Assembly: GCA_022494885.1 (NCBI GenBank)
Contig: JAGVSM010001347.1
Coordinates: 1-64,000 of the forward strand
Reading direction: 5' to 3'
Length of the DNA stretch: 64,000 nt
Origin: Micrasema longulum
Lineage: Eukaryota > Arthropoda > Insecta > Trichoptera > Brachycentridae
Part shown: in pieces, positions 44,690 through 56,839 of the stretch
Layout: each line of letters begins with the position of its first letter
How positions within the stretch are numbered: position 1 is the stretch's first letter
Notes under the pieces: model-generated
Database searches by the model: none
Seen by the model: the letters and a program-made list of their open reading frames with translations, nothing else
Told to the model about the DNA's origin: nothing
Program-made: the position numbers and the translations under genes

Positions 44690-44965
44690 AGTTATTTTAG
44701 AAATAGTGAGTGCTATTTTGGCTACTAATGCAGGAGTTATTGGTTGTTTGTCGGTGGTTTGGTTTGAAACTACGGGCTTAACGTAGTCTTATAGAAAATA
44801 ATCCAATAGAGTCGAATCACAGGATCGTGGAGGCCAATAATTGACAGGACCTTTTCTGGGAATAATTTTGTCGCCAAACTTGTTACGCTGTAAAATCTTG
44901 ATTTCACTAAGATTCCTGTACAATTGGCAAACTGAAGACAGATTTGCATAGTAAAATTTCATAGT
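44690..44965 (-). pseudogene. Tc1/mariner-like transposase, catalytic-domain part
   Basis: The reverse strand reads LQRNKFGDKIIPRKGPVNYW, PPRSCDSTLLDYFL, one stop, then DYVKPVVSNQTTDKQPITPA and LVAKIALTISKITPDSF. This is the 'NWPPRSCDLTPLDYFLWGYVKxxVY ... I' segment carrying the last catalytic acidic residue of IS630/Tc1/mariner-type DDE transposases. Here the family's TP pair reads TL and the tryptophan is replaced by a stop. Reading resumes at 43911 after the LINE. N-terminal half not recognised upstream. Inactive. Confidence 0.75.
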
Positions 44966-44969
44966 TTAG

Positions 44970-47715
44970 AAGCATTTTTCCAGTGTAAGGCTCGTATTAC
45001 ATGGGTTTGAAAATGCTAAAAAACCATTTTTAAGATAGTGTGCAGTTTTTTGTACAATTATTCTTGCACCAAATCTTAGGCCATTTTATTTGCTGTTTAC
45101 TCGCGGCAATTCCTGAAATATAAATTTATACGTAAGCAAACGCAGTACACAAATGTTTTCAGCGCCATGACTGAAAACGGACAGCTCCGCAAACCTTATT
45201 GAAAATCAGTATTTTCAGAAAATAATGGCAAGCGTGAAGTGAAAATGTGTAGTGAAATGAACAATATAAATAGAAGAGGATAAATCAAGAGACGCAAATA
45301 CGCTTTAACACTTGAAGTTGATAGTAAACAATATAATAGGCGTGAGATGTGCGCGTAAATTTTTCAGGCGTGCACAGATCTTGATTTGAATATTTGTGAA
45401 AAATAGGAGTTGTTAAAATTTTTCTGAATTTGACCAAACATTTCACCAAATTTATGTATTACACGACACAATATTTACTAGGTCAAATCTTGCACATGAT
45501 CTTGTGCCTACCATTTTATCACCTATTTTGTTTGAGCTTCATGCTTTCGATGATTTATTTGAATATTGTTACAGAGCACAAGTATATTTTTAAAAACAAG
45601 AGATAGTTTTACGATTTGTAAGTTCTATCACGACAAAAAAACACCCGTTAGTAAATAAACATACTAGAGAAGGTTAAATAATCTACACAAAAAGCTATTA
45701 AAAGTCCAACTTGGCGTTATAAGACCACGAAACAAACAAAATGGCCGCTATTTCAGCTTAATTACAGTATGCAAAATACCACTATTAATATCACGTTTCC
45801 CTCCAAAAGTAATCGCATGCCCGTCAGGCCAGCTGCATTAACAATGTATGCATGTTAAATAGCTTTCAAAATTCGATTTATCAAAATAGCTTTTATAATT
45901 CATGGACGGTTTATATATAATTGTATATGCTATAGCATTAAAATCAAAAAGGTGCACTCGCTCAAAATAAAATAAATGTTTTTTTAAAAAAACGTAAAAA
46001 AAAAACACTCTGAAAGTAAAAACAGAAATAATATAACAAATACTATATTTTGTCAAAGAAATCTGTGGTATTCCTAGAGATAATAAAAAGTCACAAAAAA
46101 ACCTGGTTAATTACGTTCATTTTTCATGTGAATTTTATATGAGAATTGAATTCGACACATTTCGTGTATTTATTGTGTAAATAATATTTTGTACCCACAT
46201 GAGCAAATGCTGAGAAGTACCTGATTGGCCCACATTAAAATATCCTTCCTGATTCCAACAGTTTAGCTAAAATAATGTAATACAATAGCAGAAAAATCCT
46301 CTTTTTGAAATATAAACCTCGTAAGCATGATTAAAAATAATGCAACTCCCATATAAAAAATAGATAAAAAATAAATATTTTGATCCATTTAAAAATGCTA
46401 TATTTATTCCATTTGTATTTATCATTTTTTATCCGTGACCGGATTTTGTTGTGACTGACAACGTCAAACTGATGGGAGACTAAACAAATTTTTGTGGTAT
46501 ACCTACGCAGGTTTGGGTTGTCAATTATGATTTTTGGAATTATGGGAATAAACGAATTAAAACAAAACTAGTTTTAAGTATGTTGTATTTATAATATCGG
46601 TAACCAAGAATGTTTTTAATATTGATTAAACATTTTTTGAAATTATGAAATTAGGGAATTATTATATTTTAAAAACAAACAAATTTAGAACTGTTTTCAT
46701 AAATTTAAAAAAATATTTTTATTTGATAAATCTTGTCATTTGTATTAGTAAATTAGAAATAATGCCACAAAGCTATGCCACAAAAGAAAACCAATTAACT
46801 AGATACATTATATTGTATTGATAATATTTTCATAAATATTTTGTAAAAATAGGGGTTTGATTATTTTAAATCCACGTGTTTTGAAACATGTGAATTTCAA
46901 AAGAGGCATTAATAAATAATTGAAAATGTTTCCTTTGTAAGAAACAATAGTTACTTTTATGTGAATAAGTCGCGAAGTTAGTACCAACATTGCGCATTAA
47001 AAACAGCAGCCAGATAAACCTTTTTCATATGAAACTCCTTGTCACGAAATACGTCTCCGTTTTCAGAAGAAGAGTTTGGAAGTTAAAATTCAAAAAGCGT
47101 TTTACTTTAAGTGAGCCAACTCGTTGCTTGGTTCACAGTATTAACGGTTATTGATGACGTCATTCGTCTTGTTTAGTGCACTCACAAACGCTAACAAAAC
47201 TTGAATGTTTCTTTTTATACAACTTTACTCTTTGGCTGTTTGGGAAGTCAGAGAGGCATGGATGTTTTTTTTTATTTAACGTCTGAATGGAAATTAAAAA
47301 ATTAGATTATTTTTTTAAAAATAAAGACATTTAAAAGAAAAGGGGGGAAAATAAATTATGCTCATCAGCATACCTCTAATTCGTCCCTATAGTGAATCTT
47401 TGTTAAATTCTGCATTAAATATGTTATCACCGAATGAAAAATGAACAACACTATCATTTTGCTTACAATAGCTTCTCATTATTGTCAACATGATTCTGAT
47501 TTGCGGGTCAAAAATTCAATAATATTCCAAAGTAACGTGTATGCACGCATAAAATTAATAAAAAAACGATCAATTGATAAAGTAGATTTTGTCTCTGAAA
47601 AATGTTATATAGAATATTTAGAGGTTTTAAATATTGGTCTTTACGTTATCAAGAAGAACAAATACAAAAAATTTTAACCATCTACGCTACAAATTTTCCA
47701 AAAGAAAAAAAAAGG
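44970..47715. other. AT-rich interval, unassigned
   Basis: A long stretch with no supported gene, RNA or shared repeat. Reverse frames at 45838-46056 and 46808-46990 and the forward frame 47441-47677 have no recognisable family. 47155-47165 is a palindromic gatgacgtcatt. Parts may be the missing 5' side of the transposase element, too diverged to tell. Confidence 0.45.
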
Positions 47716-47901
47716 AAGGCATGAAATTAAGAAAAATAAAAGTGACAATCGCTTTTGTGGTCACAAAAACATTCGTAAAAGCGATCAGCACTCCATGTGC
47801 TACTTTCGATTAACAAGTTTTTATTACTTTGTGGGGACCAGAGAGTGAGAGACGAGGATGTGTTGTTGCCTATGGCCACAGTGCCCAATGGACCTATATA
47901 A

Positions 47902-50468
47902 GGGCGCGTTATATTGGGGGATTTCAATTTACCTTCAGCGAGCAACATTGAAGGTATAGAGGCTGATCTAACTTTTTTGTGCTCATTGTTGAAACTTTCC
48001 CAGTGTAATGATGTTTTGAATTCTAGAGATAGGATTCTGGACTTAATACTTGCCGGGAAAGAAGTTGATGTGTTTCGGTCATTGTCACCTCTAACAAGAG
48101 AAGACAATTATCATCCCGCGCTTGAATTTTGTATCAGTGTGTCGATTAAACGTCCCCATCGAACTGAAGTTCCCACGGAAGGCACAGTCAGTTGGAGAGG
48201 CTGGAACTTCAATAAGGGCAATTTTGACCAGCTATGCTTTTTAATGGCCAGTATCGACTGGAATGAGGTATACGACACATTGGATGTAAATGAGGCCGTG
48301 CAAAACTTTTATTGTATTGTTGAAGGAGTACTTGATTCTTGTTTTCCTAGAAGGTCTCAGACAACTGGAAGAAGGCGATATCCAAGGTGGTTTTCTGGGG
48401 CTATTATTGGGGATATTCAGGTTAAGCATTCCTACCATAAAAGATGGAAAGCTGCGGGCTGTCAGAATGATTATGAAATGTTTGGTAGATTAAGATCTAG
48501 CGTTAAACGTGACATTCGATCAGCGTACCGGTCATTTATTTCCAATATGGAAAACAATATTCTCAAAAATACAAATTGTTTTTGGGATTTTATTAAATCT
48601 CAAAAGGCAAACGGCGGGAATATTAACACCATGACATGGGGTGATCGAACTGTTCGGGGCGCAGATATTGCGGAAGCGTTCGCAGGTCACTTCAAAAATG
48701 TATACAGTAGTGAACCTCCGCTTCTTGACGTTAACGCTGCTAAGCGGTGTACTACGCAAAACGGTGCACAATCTATTGTTATTCCAAATATCAATGAGAA
48801 AGACGTAGCTACGATCATAGATAGATTGAATAATACCAATTCTCTTGGTCCAGATTTTTTACCGACGTTCTTTTTTAAAGGATGCGTAGATTTTTTAAAG
48901 GGGCCGCTTTGTTTTTTATTTAATTTGTCATTAAATACAGGAATCTTTCCAGAAATTTGGAAGATATCTAAAGTTACTCCTATACACAAGAGTGGCTCTA
49001 AGTCATCCGTAGAAAACTATAGACCTGTAGCTGTACTTTCAGCGCCGGCTAAGGTATTTGAAATTTTAATAAGTAAAATCATCGCTTCTCGAGTCGAGCC
49101 ATTTATAATAGATGAACAGCATGGGTTCAGGAAGGGTCGCTCGGTTGAAACAAATTTAATGATATTTACAGACTATATTACGGCTGCATTAGATGCAGGA
49201 CATCAGGTTGACTGTTCATATAATGACTTTGCCAAAGCCTTTGATACAGTCGATCATGATGTTATGTTAAACAAGCTGAGTGAGATCGGTTTCTCGGATG
49301 GAATGCTAAAATTAATGGCGAGCTAAACCGAAACCGAAATCAATACGTTTCACATGGCTTGTTTGCATCAAAAAATTTTAATACTTACTCAGGTGTTCCC
49401 CAGGGATCCAACTTGGGTCCATTACTGTTCTCTATTTTTATCAATGATATTAAAAAAGTTGTAGTCAAATCGCGTTTTTTATTATTCGCGGATGACTTGA
49501 AACTATTTTTGAGGGTTAAAACTTTGGATGATTTTCGTTCTCTCCAAACGGATATATTAAACGTATCTGAATGGGGAAGACGAAATAAATTATTGTTCAA
49601 TATTTCAAAATGCTCAGTTATGTCTTTCACCAGGGCCCACAAAACGCTATTCTTCCGCTATAGAATGAATGACCAGAATCTTATGCGGATTGCGAAGGTT
49701 AAAGATCTAGGCATCATTTTTGTGAGTTCCCTGACATTTCATGATCAGATCGAAACAGTTTGTAGTAGTTCATTGAAGATGTTAGGATTCCTCTTGCGTA
49801 CTGCCAGGGTTTTTGGTAGTACACGAGTACTGAGAATTCTTTATAGCTCGTTGGTGCGAAGTAGACACGAGAGTGGCTCGATGATTTGGGGACCGTGGGA
49901 GTTGAAGTACTCTCTTATGGTGGAGAAGGTTCAGAAGAAATTTATTCGGTTTCTCTACACGAGGGAGTGCGGATATTATCCATGGCTTTATCGCACTAAA
50001 TTCCTCCAGAGTATGCTTGGTTACGGCAGTTTGAAGACTAGAAGGAATGTGTATTTAACAACGCACTTCTTTCGATTATTGCGCGGTATTATTGACAACC
50101 CTGAAATTATGCGGAGCATTAGCTTTATGTTCCTGATAATTACCTTAGACAGCGTCAACATAGACTGTTTCACATTCCAATATACAGGACCAACCTGCCA
50201 ATGGTTATGCCTGTTGGAAGGGCTATCTCTATGTTGAACAATATCACTTTGGACATTGACATTTTTCACGTCTCTGAGAGAGTTTTTCGTTACAAGATTC
50301 TCTTACTTTTTTAACATATTATTCTTTGGATATTATGTATGCTAATGTGTTTTTTTTACATATACCTAATTTTACCTAATTATTTATATATGTATGAATT
50401 AAGATATTTTATTTTGTAATGTACATATATATGAATAAATAAATAAATGAAATGAAATGAAAAAAAAG
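47902..50468 (+). pseudogene. Jockey-like LINE ORF2 (endonuclease end, RT, C-terminus)
   Basis: Longest coding remnant in the window. The open stretch from 47902 begins RVILGDFNLPSASN, the 'GDFN' motif in the second half of an apurinic-like endonuclease; the N-terminal endonuclease and ORF1 are missing (in-frame TAA at 47899). Linker, then RT: ISKVTPIHKSGSKSSVENYR, PVAVLSAPAKVFE, EQHGFRKGRSVETN, YNDFAKAFDTVDH (catalytic Asp, about 49228). A stop at 49324 reflects a small deletion; reading continues in another frame from about 49330: SGVPQGSNLGPLLFSIFIND, LLFADDLKLF (catalytic Asp pair, about 49490). C-terminal domain follows, with a second frameshift near 50125; the true end (DIDIFHVSERVFRYKIL) stops at about 50310. 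3' UTR ends in aaataaataaatgaaatgaa. About 2.5 kb of a usual 4-5 kb element. Core catalytic residues persist, so relatively young. Confidence 0.9.
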
Positions 50469-50469
50469 T

Positions 50470-51460
50470 AACACATCACTCGCACTTCTCTGTCTTCACC
50501 AGTATTCAAATTCACTCTGAAATATTCTTTGTGTAATCTTTGTATTTTCGTGTGTAATAAACCAAAAATTGTAAGTAAATAAAATTATTTTATTTATTTA
50601 TTCCTTGAGGTTAAATCTATTTAATCTATTCCATCATAATATGTTTTACATGAACAAACAAATAGCTACTATCAAGTAGAGAATAATAATAATACCTCTA
50701 CAACTTCTAACAAATAATTAATGTTGTTGAGAATACAACTGAATTGATGGTCTACATCCTCCGAGGAAGGTATTTTAGAAGATCGCAGAATGATAACGGA
50801 TTTAACATTTTTTTAAACATAAAATCATCAATACTTAAATTCAATTGTTGCGAACTTTTGGATTTAATAAACATTTCCTTACCAAAACGTAGGACCTGAC
50901 ATAGTGGGCTTTATAATTGTCACCTTTTTCAAACCAATTGTATTTGTCAATCACCTTTACATTAAACTATGTAACTTTTATGTATGTATATATCTATGTG
51001 TATGCGCATGGATTTATGTATGGGTACGTGTGTACCAGCGCCAGCGGAGGGACCAAGTTAGTGTCGTCACGTCATATTATGTCGACTTTAGCAAGCAAAA
51101 CACGTAGTTCAGTAAAAAGCATGGACTGTTAACATCGGTCTACTGTAAGTTATATTCAGTATGTCGCTCCCTTCAGCACACGCGTCACCTTTGTTTGTCG
51201 TTTCACTATACGCCCGAATAACTGAGCAGAACAGAGACAAGAGATAACTCACGAATTGGTAACATATTAATAAGACGTTTTTTGAACCAGTGAAATCACC
51301 AAACAGCACAACAACCTCGTGTCTTCTCTGTCAATCTCTAATTGGGGTAGGAGCTCAAACCCCCAACAACCTAAATCCTACAAGTATACAGAAATTAAAT
51401 ATAAACGTAAATAGGTAGTGTTTAAAACTGTCTTAACATTTTGTAATTTCTCTCTGTATA
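50470..51460. other. AT-rich interval, unassigned
   Basis: 50575-50640 has A/T runs that may be another element tail. Forward frames at 50904-51132 overlap a GTAT-rich stretch and show no family. Confidence 0.4.
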
Positions 51461-51464
51461 TTGG

Positions 51465-51890
51465 TTGAGTCAATCATATTATATGGAGTGAGTTGTTACC
51501 GGCTAACATTTACAACGTATACAAATAAGATTTAAAAAAATACAAATTAGATTTCTAAAAATTTTGGCAAGTAAAACCAACATGATTACGTGTCAAAATG
51601 ACAACGACAATCTTTTCCCGATGTGTGAAGTTTTGACGGTACAGAATATGATATACTATCGCCTGGTAACAGAGGACTTCATGGGTTTCTACTAAACGCC
51701 GATATCACTTAAGCATGAAACGCGCCAAAAAGTGAAAGGAACTTTCGTAGAAAAAGAGCTCTAAATGCGTATGGAGAGAGGACCAGGGCGTAGATACTCC
51801 CACGCATAGTAAATAGACTCCCGGACGAAATAAAGAATGGTGATATAAATAAAAATAAAGTAAAATTTGTTTTAAAAATCTTTTTATTAA
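51465..51890 (+). pseudogene. LINE RT C-terminal fragment
   Basis: Read across shifting frames: QSIILYGVSCYRLTFTTYTN, QIRFLKILASKTN, NLFPMCEVLTVQNMIYYRLV, then RILPRIVNRLPDEIKN. The order 'LYGxxxW-like ... Q-RxLK-I ... LFxxxxxLxVxxxxxYxL ... LPxIxNxxPxEIK' is the C-terminal domain of Jockey-related ORF2. Several frameshifts; catalytic part absent. Ends in A-rich sequence near 51870. Confidence 0.6.
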
Positions 51891-51894
51891 ATTC

Positions 51895-53400
51895 TAAGTT
51901 TAGTGAGTAAAAAAAAGGGGTAACCTTACAATTTAAAACACTGTTAAAAAAAGTATTTCTTTATTATTTTTATATATTTTGGTATCAAAAAGACTTGATT
52001 TACTTGTATTTGAATTTTTTTTAAATTTTATTTTGTTGATATATTTAAGATGTTTTATATTTTGTGTAAACATTATTTTATTATGTTCCCAAAATATTTA
52101 AAGAGATAAATTCCCGCAAAAAAATTTTTTTGCAGTTTGGCGGGAATGAAATAATTGTTCAAAATAATGATTTTGTATAAATTTTCGATAAAAATAAAAG
52201 TCTTTTATGTATATTCTCACATGTGAAAAAATAAAAGAAGAATATTGTCAAGTTATATAAAGCTTTAGGGTATATTTTATATCAGAAATACCTTAAAAAA
52301 AATATTATTTTTATGTTTTTTTTTTTTAATTGATGGCTTGATTTTGAAAAAATGGCAATATCGTATGATTTTATACTTACCGGTGAAAGGTTGTTCCATC
52401 CATTCCGTATATTAGCGTACATATAAGCATATAGGCATTTTAGTAATTAGGAGGAGACAAAAGAAACAGACTAAAGTCTGTTCTATCAAACATATGCTAA
52501 TTGGCCGTAGATTTGAGGGACCGAATTTCGAACGCTTATGCTTACTCTAGTTAAATACTTCAATGGTTGTTATTTGTAAATAAATAATTTAAAAAATAAT
52601 CGTAAATGTAAATACAAAAACTAACAAACTTAAAATTAGACAAATAAAATCACATTATCACTTCCATACACTGTTGTCTTCTGTATTACTTATTTTATTC
52701 ATAATAAGTATATTTCTGAAGGACGTACTTCATGTGAGTTTTTAATGAATTATCAGTCATATTAGGGAAATTGTCAGATATTCTGTTGTAGAAGCGTAGA
52801 CAGTACCAGACCAACGATGTGCAAAGCTTACTAAGTTAAAATATATATTTATTTAGACTTTAACATTTTTTTTTTTTTATACAGAATAATGTTTAAAAAA
52901 GCTACTATTTTCTGTATATAAACAACATGTAAATAATGTGCAAATATTACATTGTTCTAATTTTGGAAACATTTATTTATTATTGCTTTTAGTATAATAA
53001 CTATGTTTGTCTCTGTTTTTGACAAAAAAAAATTACCTTTTCTAAATCACCTGACATATTCAAAACCTTATCTCACCTTACCAGTGCGGAGAGTCATTGT
53101 GGTATTCGGTATATTTTACCAAAATGTATTGAAGCAAAATGTGTTCCAACGCAAAGATTCTCTGTATTGATAAACAGTGTGTTCTTCATTTACAGAGCAA
53201 TGTGTGATCGGTGATCCTGATCATTATACCACAACAGTTGGTATTTAAACCACAGTTCACCACCTGGAAAAGTCGACAACTTTTTAAGCTACCATTTTTT
53301 AATTACATTATTTTTTGTGATTAATGTAATTATTCAATTTCGTAGTAATTTTCTTTGGACATTTTTAGTAAAAAATATTCTGTATTTTAAATAAAAATAA
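51895..53400. other. AT-rich interval, unassigned
   Basis: No supported gene. 52840-53030 is T-rich; 53190-53280 slightly less AT-rich with no second copy. Confidence 0.4.
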
Positions 53401-53403
53401 AAA

Positions 53404-53985
53404 AGAAATGCTGTCTACCTCAAAACAGATATTTACTATACCTAGTGAGAAGAGACTACTAACTATGTTTGCTTATATTTTAATTTTGCTTATTTGCATA
53501 TTTTTTTACTCTCTTCACTGTTATGCAAACATATTATCGTGGGTATACTGGCGAAAATCCTTAACTCGAAAATATGCGGATTTGACTTAATGATGCAGTT
53601 TTGTAAAATTTTTAACGCTATAGAAACTGGCAAAATACACTAATTTATATTAAATTTCATATATCTGTAGTTTTAAAAATAAATTTAAGGTTATGTCGTT
53701 TACCCGGTATTGTATTCAGGATAAAATCTTTATATAACTTAATATATACTTAATATAAAATTAAGAAACGTAAAAATTCAACAAATGTTCTTAAATGAGC
53801 ACTTAATATCTTACTATTTTTAAATAATATATAAAATAGTAAAATTAGAACAAAACTTAAATGCTTGATTTCTCAAAACAGGGATTTGAGAGTTAAAGCT
53901 TTTCGCCGGTATACCCACGATATATTAATACTTTGCAACAATAAACGCCGATTTTCGGCACTGAACTAAACTGATTTCAAAACTA
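53404..53985. mobile_element. Dispersed repeat R3, full copy with inverted segments
   Basis: 53540-53582 (catattatcgtgggtatact, ggcgaaaatccttaactcg) is the reverse complement of 53890-53935 (gagttaaagcttttcgccgg, tatacccacgatatattaat). Outer ends match 32400-32635, which is a deleted derivative. The forward 60-codon frame (53408-53590) spans the left part and has no recognisable family. Probably a non-autonomous DNA element. Confidence 0.65.
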
Positions 53986-54004
53986 CTCTATTGTGTGTCA
54001 ATAT

Positions 54005-54095
54005 ATAAATAGTTTGGCAGTACGCTGCCAGGAATTGAAACGGGAACTCGCGCACGCTAGGCGAACGCTCAAATTACTATACTGCTAGGGGACTT
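54005..54095 (-). repeat. SINE head fragment, reverse strand
   Basis: The reverse strand reads cccctagcagtatagtaatt, 'gagcgttcgcctagcgtgcg', with a B-box-like gtttcaattcctggc. Only the tRNA-like head remains; divergence is high and it might be a different tRNA-derived family. Confidence 0.5.
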
Positions 54096-54099
54096 AATT

Positions 54100-54850
54100 C
54101 TACTCGGTTTCCTTTTTCAGAATTATCTGTAGGGATAATTATGTCGAATAATTATAAAAAAATTTTTGGAACTTTAGTTTATAAAACAATATTTGTAAAG
54201 AGTACAAACATTGATATTTAAAAAAGAGCAAACAAGTGAGTGCCAATCAATTAAATAAAAGTATTTTGGTACATTGTGGGTCCGCAGAAGTGAGATTATA
54301 CTTATTTTTTTGATAAATTGAAATGCAAATATTTTTTTTAAAAGAAGAAAATACTTATTTTTATTTTGATCTTTTAATAGATGATATTTTAAATGTAAGA
54401 TGTTTCAGACATTTTATAATAACCGTACGAGATTAAATAGCTGTATTCTGAAACCGGATATGAACTTAGAACAATTTCTTTAGAAAAAATGAACTTTACA
54501 GGCAGCCGTGAAACAAATTTTTAATATTTAAAGACGTTGAAGGTAAAAACGGATTAAGATAGACTTGAAGAGACACGAGATGAATAATATGCTAAAGTTA
54601 AAAATACTAAGAGTTAACATTTTTTACCGGAAACTCGAGCTGAAAACACGAAATATTTATACAGTTTTGTCTTGAAATGTTATTTGCTTTATACGAGTCT
54701 GAAATAATAAAGGAGGTTTATAGACTTATTTAAACCAAAAGTAATTTTAAACACCTCAGAACCCACGACATAACGCGTCAGTGGTGTTATTTTGTTTAAA
54801 ATACAGAGAATGGACGCAGTAACTTTTAGTTGTCTTCAAGCGATACGCAT
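54100..54850. other. AT-rich interval, unassigned
   Basis: No supported gene or repeat. Confidence 0.4.
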
Positions 54851-54859
54851 ATTAATAAT

Positions 54860-55255
54860 AATAATGTTTGGATAATGTATATAGCGCCATTTTTGTGAAA
54901 ATCACCTCAAGGGCGCTGTACAATAAATAAATATTCCAACACGTCTTGCAGCTACAGACCGCATGGACGGTTGAGATTTTAATTCCTCGTATCCAATTAT
55001 GATATATTACAATTATGATATATATGAGCTAGATAACAGAACATCTTGCAGCTACAGAGCGCATGGACAATAAGACATCTAGTCCCAATTTACATTTTTA
55101 TTTTTTATTTCTTATTTTTTTATTTGCCTATGAAGTTTAGAGTTTAAGTGATATTTTAAAAACGAAACAAAAAGCAAATTTATAAAATTAGAATTTAGAT
55201 AACAACAAGTCTTGCAGCTACTGAGCGCATGGACCGTTAAAATTCTAGACCCCAT
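54860..55255 (+). repeat. Degenerate array with a 'tcttgcagctac' unit
   Basis: Three copies of tcttgcagctacagagcgca then tggac start at 54944, 55044 and about 55209, each followed by an A/T-rich spacer with 'ta-ttc-tagtccc-attta' words. The array is preceded by tatatagcgccatttttgtg and 'cacctcaagggcgctgtaca' (54880-54920), a partly palindromic gcgcc/ggcgc block. Class unknown; it could be a degraded tandem array or part of a transposon end. Confidence 0.55.
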
Positions 55256-55449
55256 TTACTAAATTTAGATATTTGATAGTTGATTACATTTACATAATAT
55301 GATAAAAATAATATGATAGCTAACTTCACAAAAAGTAAAATATAAAAAAAAAACGAAGATAGCATTCCTTAACTTATTATTAAGGTTAACAAGACAATAG
55401 ACGATACTCAAACTCAAACTCGTCCCTGTTTTATTTTGGTGTGCAGCAA

Positions 55450-55785
55450 ACAGGATCTATTGTCTATTGTGGCGCATGGCTGAGTAATGCTTCCTGAGAG
55501 CCTTAACATGCTTGCATACTTTACAAGGCATTCAGTTGTCAATTTCCTGGACGTCAACTGGCACTGCTGCTAGTTTGTATTCAGTTTATGTCAGAACTAC
55601 ACCACATGAACCTGTTTGGAGAGGATGCAAGAGAGTTGGCAGCCAGCAGAGAGCGGAGGCTGTTTGTGAACACCATATGCTCCAACTAGGGAGTGGATAT
55701 GAAATACTTATGAAACAAATTAAGCTTATTCAAATAGACGTTGAACAAATAAAAAGGATAAAAATAACGATAGGTACTGATTGAA
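55450..55785 (+). pseudogene. RTE-like LINE C-terminal fragment
   Basis: Frame-shifted translation gives ESLNMLAYFTRHSV, LDVNW, and ARELAASRERRLFVNTICSN before a stop, aligned with YFTRHPVLTILDVH and WELAADRETRRDFVDTI of the 38.9-kb copy. The 90-codon frame 55512-55784 is a mix of frames and not a gene. Start of the 3' UTR follows (gggagtggatatgaaatact). Confidence 0.6.
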
Positions 55786-55789
55786 CTTT

Positions 55790-56290
55790 TTCCGTTACAT
55801 TTTTTTTATTTGACGCCAATTTATTTTAAAATATTTCCTACTTTTGTGAGAAAGCACTCCAACATAGATTACTATTCAGTTCAGGGTTGTGCCAAATACA
55901 CGTTAATTTTCTACAGCGAATGTCCAAAAGTATCCCCTATAAGCCAGAAAGGCGTCGATATTGTAGAGGCTTTGGGTTGCCGCCAAACAATAGAGCTACG
56001 AGGGAGGATGTTCGCTAGGGTGGAACGCACTTGTGTGGAGATTCTAAATTAATAATCTAAACCAGCTTTCTAGCGTGTTTTCTAAAAAGCAAATTAAAAA
56101 AGGTTAAAATGGTCTTACTTTGAAATATAATAAGATAGTTTTAGAATATGTAAGATATTGTGGAATAGAAACACGAACGATCATAAACCATAAATAAAAC
56201 TGCTGTTATTTATATTTTTATCTCGAGGAAAATAAAGGGACTCAGGTTACTTACAACCACAGTTGATATTACGCACAAAGAATGTGGTTA
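55790..56290. other. Interval without recognised features
   Basis: An 80-codon forward frame (55810-56052) shows no known family. Otherwise AT-rich. Confidence 0.35.
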
Positions 56291-56299
56291 AATACAAAT

Positions 56300-56830
56300 A
56301 AGTAAATATTGAATCAGTTCAACATCGCTTGTTTCGAAAAATAGCGTGGAGGCTTGGACTAGAGAGAGATACATAATTATTCTTATGCTGAAATAGAGTC
56401 AATGTTAAATATTTCTAGTCTACAAAAACGTAGAACTAATATTGACTCCATATATATGTTTAGCATACTAAATGGTAAAAACGATGTTCCATCATTACTG
56501 GGACAAGTAAAATTTAATATTCCGACTCGTAGATTGAGAAACAATGAAGTACTGTTCATCGATCAGCATAGAACAAACTATGGCTTTGATTCTCCAATGA
56601 CCCGTCTTCGTCGTATTGTTAACTCAAGACAAGATCTGGACTTTTTTGGTTTAAGTTTACAACGATTTAAACGAGCACTAAATAAATAGTCCAGATCTTG
56701 TCTCGATGTCCCGTATGTTTGTCAATGCTTCTTTTCCTTTTTTAAATGTTTTAAACTATTCTTTTACTGTAATATTTAAGCCTTATAAAATGTATACATG
56801 GACAATGTCCGTTAATAAATAAATAAATAA
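56300..56830 (+). pseudogene. Jockey-like LINE C-terminus, 3' UTR and tail
   Basis: One frame (TAA at 56379 or nearby breaks only the start) reads ESVQHRLFRKIAWRLGL, EIESMLNISSLQKRRTNIDS, VKFNIPTRRLRNNEVLFI, QHRTNYGFDSPMTRLRRIVN, LDFFGLSLQRFKRALN, stop at 56689. It carries the standard Jockey C-terminal landmarks 'IExVQxxF ... LxxLxxRR ... RTNYGxxSPxxRxxR'. The 3' UTR includes atgtatacatggacaatgtc and the tail taaataaataaataaa. Same 3' family as 62225-62490. 5'-truncated insertion. Confidence 0.8.
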
Positions 56831-56839
56831 AGTGACCGT

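Noticed and set aside
47727..48107. 126-codon reverse-strand frame
   Set aside because: It is a shadow of the LINE ORF2 on the opposite strand, which has clear endonuclease and RT motifs.
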